Positions 59,794 through 64,000 of a DNA stretch of 64,000 bases are shown one piece after another. A model generated the notes under the pieces. That model had not been told where the DNA came from, did no database searches, and saw only the letters and a list, made by a program, of their open reading frames with translations. Position 1 is the first letter of the stretch, and every line of letters starts with the position of its first letter. This DNA comes from Delphinus delphis (taxonomy: Eukaryota; Chordata; Mammalia; Artiodactyla; Delphinidae), in assembly GCF_949987515.2 (NCBI RefSeq), contig NC_082684.1, forward strand, positions 16,545,701 through 16,609,700, given 5' to 3'. The translations under genes and the position numbers were made by a program.

Positions 59794-59848
<55 letters not shown>
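59794..59848. repeat. (GT)n microsatellite
   Basis: About 55 bp of GT. Confidence 0.96.
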
Positions 59849-59849
<1 letters not shown>

Positions 59850-61073
59850 TGGGAAAGGAGTGAGAGATGGAGAAAACTGGGAAAGATCATGAACACCAAG
59901 TTACTTCATCTTGTCAAGGAGGTTGCACTTCACCTGTAGGGGATGGGAAACTTGTGAAAACTTTTAAGGAAGGCTGATTTTTCCAGTTACCATTTAGAAA
60001 ATCATTTTTCTTTCCTTCATATTTCCCAGACTATTTTGGACCCACTAACAGTTTCAAAGTGATATAAAAACTCTAGAATCTCTACCCTACCCATCAGTCC
60101 CCCCTTCCATAATTTTGGATGATTTATGATGAGTAATTTTAACTAAAAAACTTATTTCAGCTCAGTATGTTAATATTGTATTATTCCATTCATTTAAAGA
60201 AAAACCTTTACAATATATTATATAATTATTGAATTATAGTTTATTATATGCTAAATTATAAACTATCAATTTATAAAAACTTGAACACATTTTGCCACAT
60301 AAGGAATAATGTATGCAGTTTATGTTAGTGGTCATTATGTTTGTAGACAAGTGATTTGTCAATGACTCAGTTTTGAAATGACATTCATTTTGTTCTATGT
60401 TGAGAACTAATGCATGTTAAAATGTTTGTTGAAGTAGAGCTATATGTTCCAGCATCAAAAAAGACCTAAATAGCTTTGGCCAACTGACATTTGGAATTAT
60501 TAAATTTCATGCTAAGAAACTCAAGTACAGTATAGATAACTTTCATGTTTTATTTCTAAATAAAAATATGAGTGGCTCTTTGCAAGCATTCTTCCCCCAT
60601 GCACACATTTTGAGCATAAATCAGGTTTATTTCTAATAAATGAAAAGTCAAATAGGGTTTAATAATTATTACATCTACTCTATCATCATTGTGTTTTATA
60701 ATGCGAGAGGCCTTTAAGGTGCCATATAAATATTTGATTTGATATGCAGTTTATATATTTGATGGTGTTAATCTTGAGAAAAGTTTTATGTTCCAATTTG
60801 CATTTGACCTTTTTTCTTTTAGCTAATAAGAGTGTACATTAAGGAATATGGACAAAAAATGAAAATCTATTGCAAATTGTAGAGAAAACTCTCATTCAAC
60901 CACAGAGTTCCTGGTATGAGCAGATGCTTAAAATATATTTGTTAAAGGAATGAAGGAGTCAAACTACAATGAAATGCATTTCAAAGAGTACTGCAAAAAT
61001 AAAGTGAGTAATGTAACTAGAACCAGGTCTTCTATAGAGGAGATTCTCAATAAATGTTTGCTTCTGCTATGGG
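59849..61073. other. Unique AT-rich DNA, no gene seen
   Basis: No recognised family; strongly AT-rich at 60140-60300. Confidence 0.5.
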
Positions 61074-61518
61074 TTGAGTCGTGTCTCCCTAAACTTCATA
61101 TGTTGAAGTCCTAACCCCAGTACCTGAGAGGGTAATCTTACCTGGACATAGGGTCTTTACAGAGGTAATCAAGTTAAAATGAGGTCATTAGAGTAGGCCC
61201 TAATACATATGATTGGTGTCCTTATAAAAAGGGAAATTTGGAGACAGACATGCAAACAGGGAGAAATCCCATTGAACATGAAGATGGAGATCAGAGTGAT
61301 GCTTCTACATGCCAAGGAATGTCAAATGTTGCCAGGAAACTTCTAGAAGCTGAGGGAGAGGCAGCGAACAGATTCTCCCTTATAGCCTCAGAAGTAACCT
61401 ATCCTTCAGACACCAGTCTTGAACTTTTAGCCTCCAGAACTGTGAGAATACATTTCTGTTGTTTAGGCCACTCAGTTTATGGTACTTTGTTACAGCAGCC
61501 TTAGACAGCTAACACAGT
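61074..61518 (+). mobile_element. MaLR (MLT1-like) LTR, full length
   Basis: Starts 'tgctatgggttgagtcgtgt', then 'catatgttgaagtcctaacc', 'atgattggtgtccttataaa', 'agcctccagaactgtgagaa' and ends 'ttagacagctaacaca'. Ancient ERVL-MaLR solo LTR with no viral genes. An open frame at 61238-61504 lies entirely inside it and is not a gene. Confidence 0.82.
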
Positions 61519-63411
61519 TCCCATGCTCCATTCCACCTTATGTCCATAGCCTCCTTCAAATTTTGTGACAAACACTATAAAGGGAGAACAAAAATTGGAG
61601 GCCAGAAACTTAATGAAATCTAGAAATAATTACTACATGTTGAAATAACTTTAGAAGCACTTCATGATGTTTGAATCATGAAGAAAATCCCTTTGGGTTG
61701 TATTTATGGAGAACTTATGCTGTGTGCAGCTGTAGGTTACAATACTATTTCTTTCTTTCAAAACGGGTCAATAGAAATTTAATTTGCTCAATATCAAATT
61801 AGATTTTGTCACTGAGTTTTTGAACTCCAAAAACCTTTTATATACCCTAAAGACTTCTGATCACAGAACTGCAATTTCAAGACGAGTCAAATGCCTTGGT
61901 TCTGAGAAAGCATATTGCCAGCTGTCTCAGTGGGGTAGACAAGAGAGCGACAGTGGACATTTTACATTGTATAGCATAAAACTTGTGTCTTCTCTTCTCC
62001 TGCAAAGAACCTCTCATGCCCCAGGAAGCTTTGAGAGGTTTTAAGAGTAGCAATTTTTCAAATTCTCACCAAGCATTCTTGCCCCATCCTAGTCTCATTA
62101 TCGGTGGGGAACAGTACCAGGCCATTTGTGCATTTGGGAATGAGGATGCCAGATGTAAAGTGCCCACCATGAGTCTGAGAATCCTAATGTTTCAGCATCC
62201 TATTCTGCCTGAGACCCACTGGGAACTCAAGCCTTCTGGACACAACTTCATCATTGCCCTTGCTACCCTGTATCACATTTATAATGATCTGTTGATGTGT
62301 CCATCACCCTGACTAATCTGGGGTTCTTCGGTAGCAGTGCCTGTGTCTTATACTTTTCTATACCTGCAGCAGTGTAGACAACACTTGGCCCAGAGAAGGC
62401 ACAGGCTCCTGCTTAGTATCAGGGCAGAGAGCAGCTCTCCAGTGTTTAGCCCTGCTGAGTGAATCTGAGAACCGGTAGAGAACAAACGTCTCAGCCTTGC
62501 CTCACCAAGAGTCAGGGGGCTGGAATATTTCCAACCAACTCCCATCAGCCATTGCCTGAAGGTTGGGCATCACTTTCCCATACTCTGCCTTGTGTATATA
62601 GGCAGAGCTGGTACCCAGAGAGAGCCCTGAGGCAAAAAGAGTCAGGTACTTGGGCAGATGAGAGTTGGGCAGCATGCACTGTAATGACAAGGTAAGGGAC
62701 ACTGACCTTATGTGCTAAATCTACTCTACCTCTCACTGGCCAACTGCTCTCAAACCCCAGTTTTAGTGTCGTACAATCTGTGGAATCCCTGGACCCATCT
62801 ACAGTCCTGTTTCCTATATGACCTCCTCCATGAAGGCTTGCCTGGCCCTCCTTAGACCCGGGTGCTTTCTGTGTCTTGATGGCCATACCAACGGTGCCTG
62901 TAATGGACATCTGTGTTCTTTAAGATACATGCAGCAGGTACGTGGGCCGGTTCATTCATTCATTCACACACTGTGATGCTGTGCCAGGGCCTGTGTTACA
63001 CACAGGGAAAGACAACTGGAGGCTCCCGGCCTCTCAGAACTTATAGTCCTGTGAGGAAGACATATGTAAGCACAGCAATAATGACAATTACAATTATATG
63101 TAAATTGTGAGCCACTTGTGAGGGCAAATGAAGGGTATGAGGCAAGAACATGACAGTGCTAAGTTATAGGAGGAGAGGCTGGGCAGGCTGCTCTGAAGTA
63201 GTGGGTGGGTGGTGAGAACTTTCCAGACAGTATCATGTCATCCACAGAGACCACGGGGTGGGAAAGAGCTTGGTGCACTAGTGGAACTGAAAATGTTCCC
63301 CACTTATTTAACGCATTTACATTGTAGGAAACAAAAGTGCAGAAAAGTAGAAAATACACATCCCACTGGGAGTGAGCTGTCCATTGACTCTTTTCCTTCT
63401 CCATTCTCACA
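61519..63411. other. Mostly unique DNA with weak L2 traces
   Basis: 62300-62410 ('agcagtgcctgtgtcttata') and 62950-63120 ('cattcattcattcacacact') look like L2-derived fragments. The open frame at 62545-62910 (minus, 121 codons) has no domain and sits beside overlapping frames on the other strand. Confidence 0.45.
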
Positions 63412-63462
63412 ACACACACACACACACACAGACACACAGACACAGACACACACACACACAGC
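63412..63462. repeat. (CA)n microsatellite, interrupted
   Basis: About 50 bp of CA with G interruptions. Confidence 0.93.
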
Positions 63463-63515
63463 AGTGTTAAGACAAATTCCCAGAGTTCTCCTTTGGAGGT
63501 AACCACATGTAGAAT

Positions 63516-64000
63516 TGTAATAGAGAAGAACAAATCTGACTCCATATTGGGTCTGTTTCTTTTACTTGAATCTTTGTATTCTATTGCTTTTGCTACAAGC
63601 TAATCACTAAAGGGATGTTGCCTGTAGCTTTGAGTACACGTAATGGCCCATCTCCAGGAACCCTGCCCTGCCTCCCATGCCTGACCATTAAGCTAAAATA
63701 CCTTTGTTTAGCTCACAGGAAACCTCCTGACAAGGCCCACCTATGAATGGCTGCAGGAAAGAAGAATTAACACATCCCCTCTGGAATCTGGCCAGAATGA
63801 GGAAATATTTACAACTTATCACCTTTGTAATTTACCTCCTCATTTCCCCCCTCTTTTTTCTATAAAAGAAACTAGCTTCCAAACACGAGGAAGATGGTTC
63901 TTTGGGACACTAGTTCACCATCTTCTGGGTCTGCTGACTTTCTGAATAAAGTCACTATTCCTTGCCCCAGCAACCTGTCTCTCTATTTATTGGCCTGATG
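63516..64000 (+). mobile_element. ERV-type LTR, cut by window edge
   Basis: A TATA box 'tataaaagaa' at 63861-63870 precedes a polyadenylation signal 'aataaa' at 63945-63950 by about 80 bp, with 'ccccagcaacctgtctct' following. This compact U3-R-U5 layout fits a class I (gammaretrovirus-like) LTR. The left limit is approximate. No viral gene is visible; any internal region would lie beyond the right edge. Confidence 0.65.

Noticed and set aside
61238..61504. 88-codon frame
   Set aside because: Entirely inside a MaLR LTR.

Overview
The window is non-coding nuclear DNA from a mammal, almost certainly a cetacean. The main evidence is six copies of a tRNA-derived SINE with the head 'gggcttccctggtggc' and the tail 'aggcccgcgtaccgca'+A(n), which is the CHR-type SINE of whales and dolphins. 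Three younger-looking L1 types, older mammal-wide MIR and L2 copies, MLT1-like MaLR LTRs and a Tigger1-type DNA transposon agree with this. I found no intact host protein-coding gene, no recognisable exon series, no functional tRNA, rRNA or snRNA gene, no CRISPR array and no bacterial or phage sequence. The longest open frames (up to 349 codons) all lie in L1 ORF2, across SINEs, or in simple repeats.

Layout. 1-4.9 kb: unique DNA with two antisense MIRs, a (GT)24 tract and an L1 3' end split by a CHR SINE. 5.0-6.1 kb: two related LTR-like arms facing each other as an inverted repeat. 6-17 kb: mostly unique DNA with an antisense L1 3' end, MIRs, an antisense MaLR LTR and a small retrocopy of an unidentified polyadenylated transcript with a 17-bp target-site duplication (TSD). 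17.9-20.5 kb: old antisense L1 with a CHR SINE inside. 21-26 kb: L2 and MIR fragments. 26.2-26.7 kb: a 500-bp polypyrimidine tract. 27.9-29.5 kb: two MaLR pieces, then a 5'-truncated L1 whose left end is an antisense 5S rRNA fragment, all within one TSD. 32.0-32.5 kb: Tigger1-type deletion derivative. 33.5-39.8 kb: a near full-length but dead L1 (5'UTR, ORF1, ORF2, 3'UTR) with a CHR SINE in ORF2. 41.5-42.9 kb: L2, interrupted by a second repeat, itself interrupted by a CHR SINE. 43-49 kb: dense MIR, L1 and SINE nesting, a rearranged SINE/L1/SINE mosaic and a local 108-bp duplication. 51.6-53.6 kb: antisense older L1. 54-64 kb: ancient L1, L2 and MIR pieces in AT-rich DNA, a MaLR LTR at 61.1-61.5 kb, and an LTR with TATA box and polyadenylation signal running off the right edge.

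There is no operon-like cooperation between genes here. The functional story is retrotransposition: L1 machinery can account for the L1 copies, the SINE copies, the mRNA retrocopy and the 5S/L1 chimera. The most informative observations are junction structures: the 5S-L1 chimera, the SINE/L1/inverted-SINE mosaic with microhomology at both joints, extra DNA between the TSD and the L1 5' end, and a SINE that fuses with an L1 frame. Repeat names and limits come from visual comparison with known families and are approximate. Boundaries supported by a visible TSD are reliable to a few bases.
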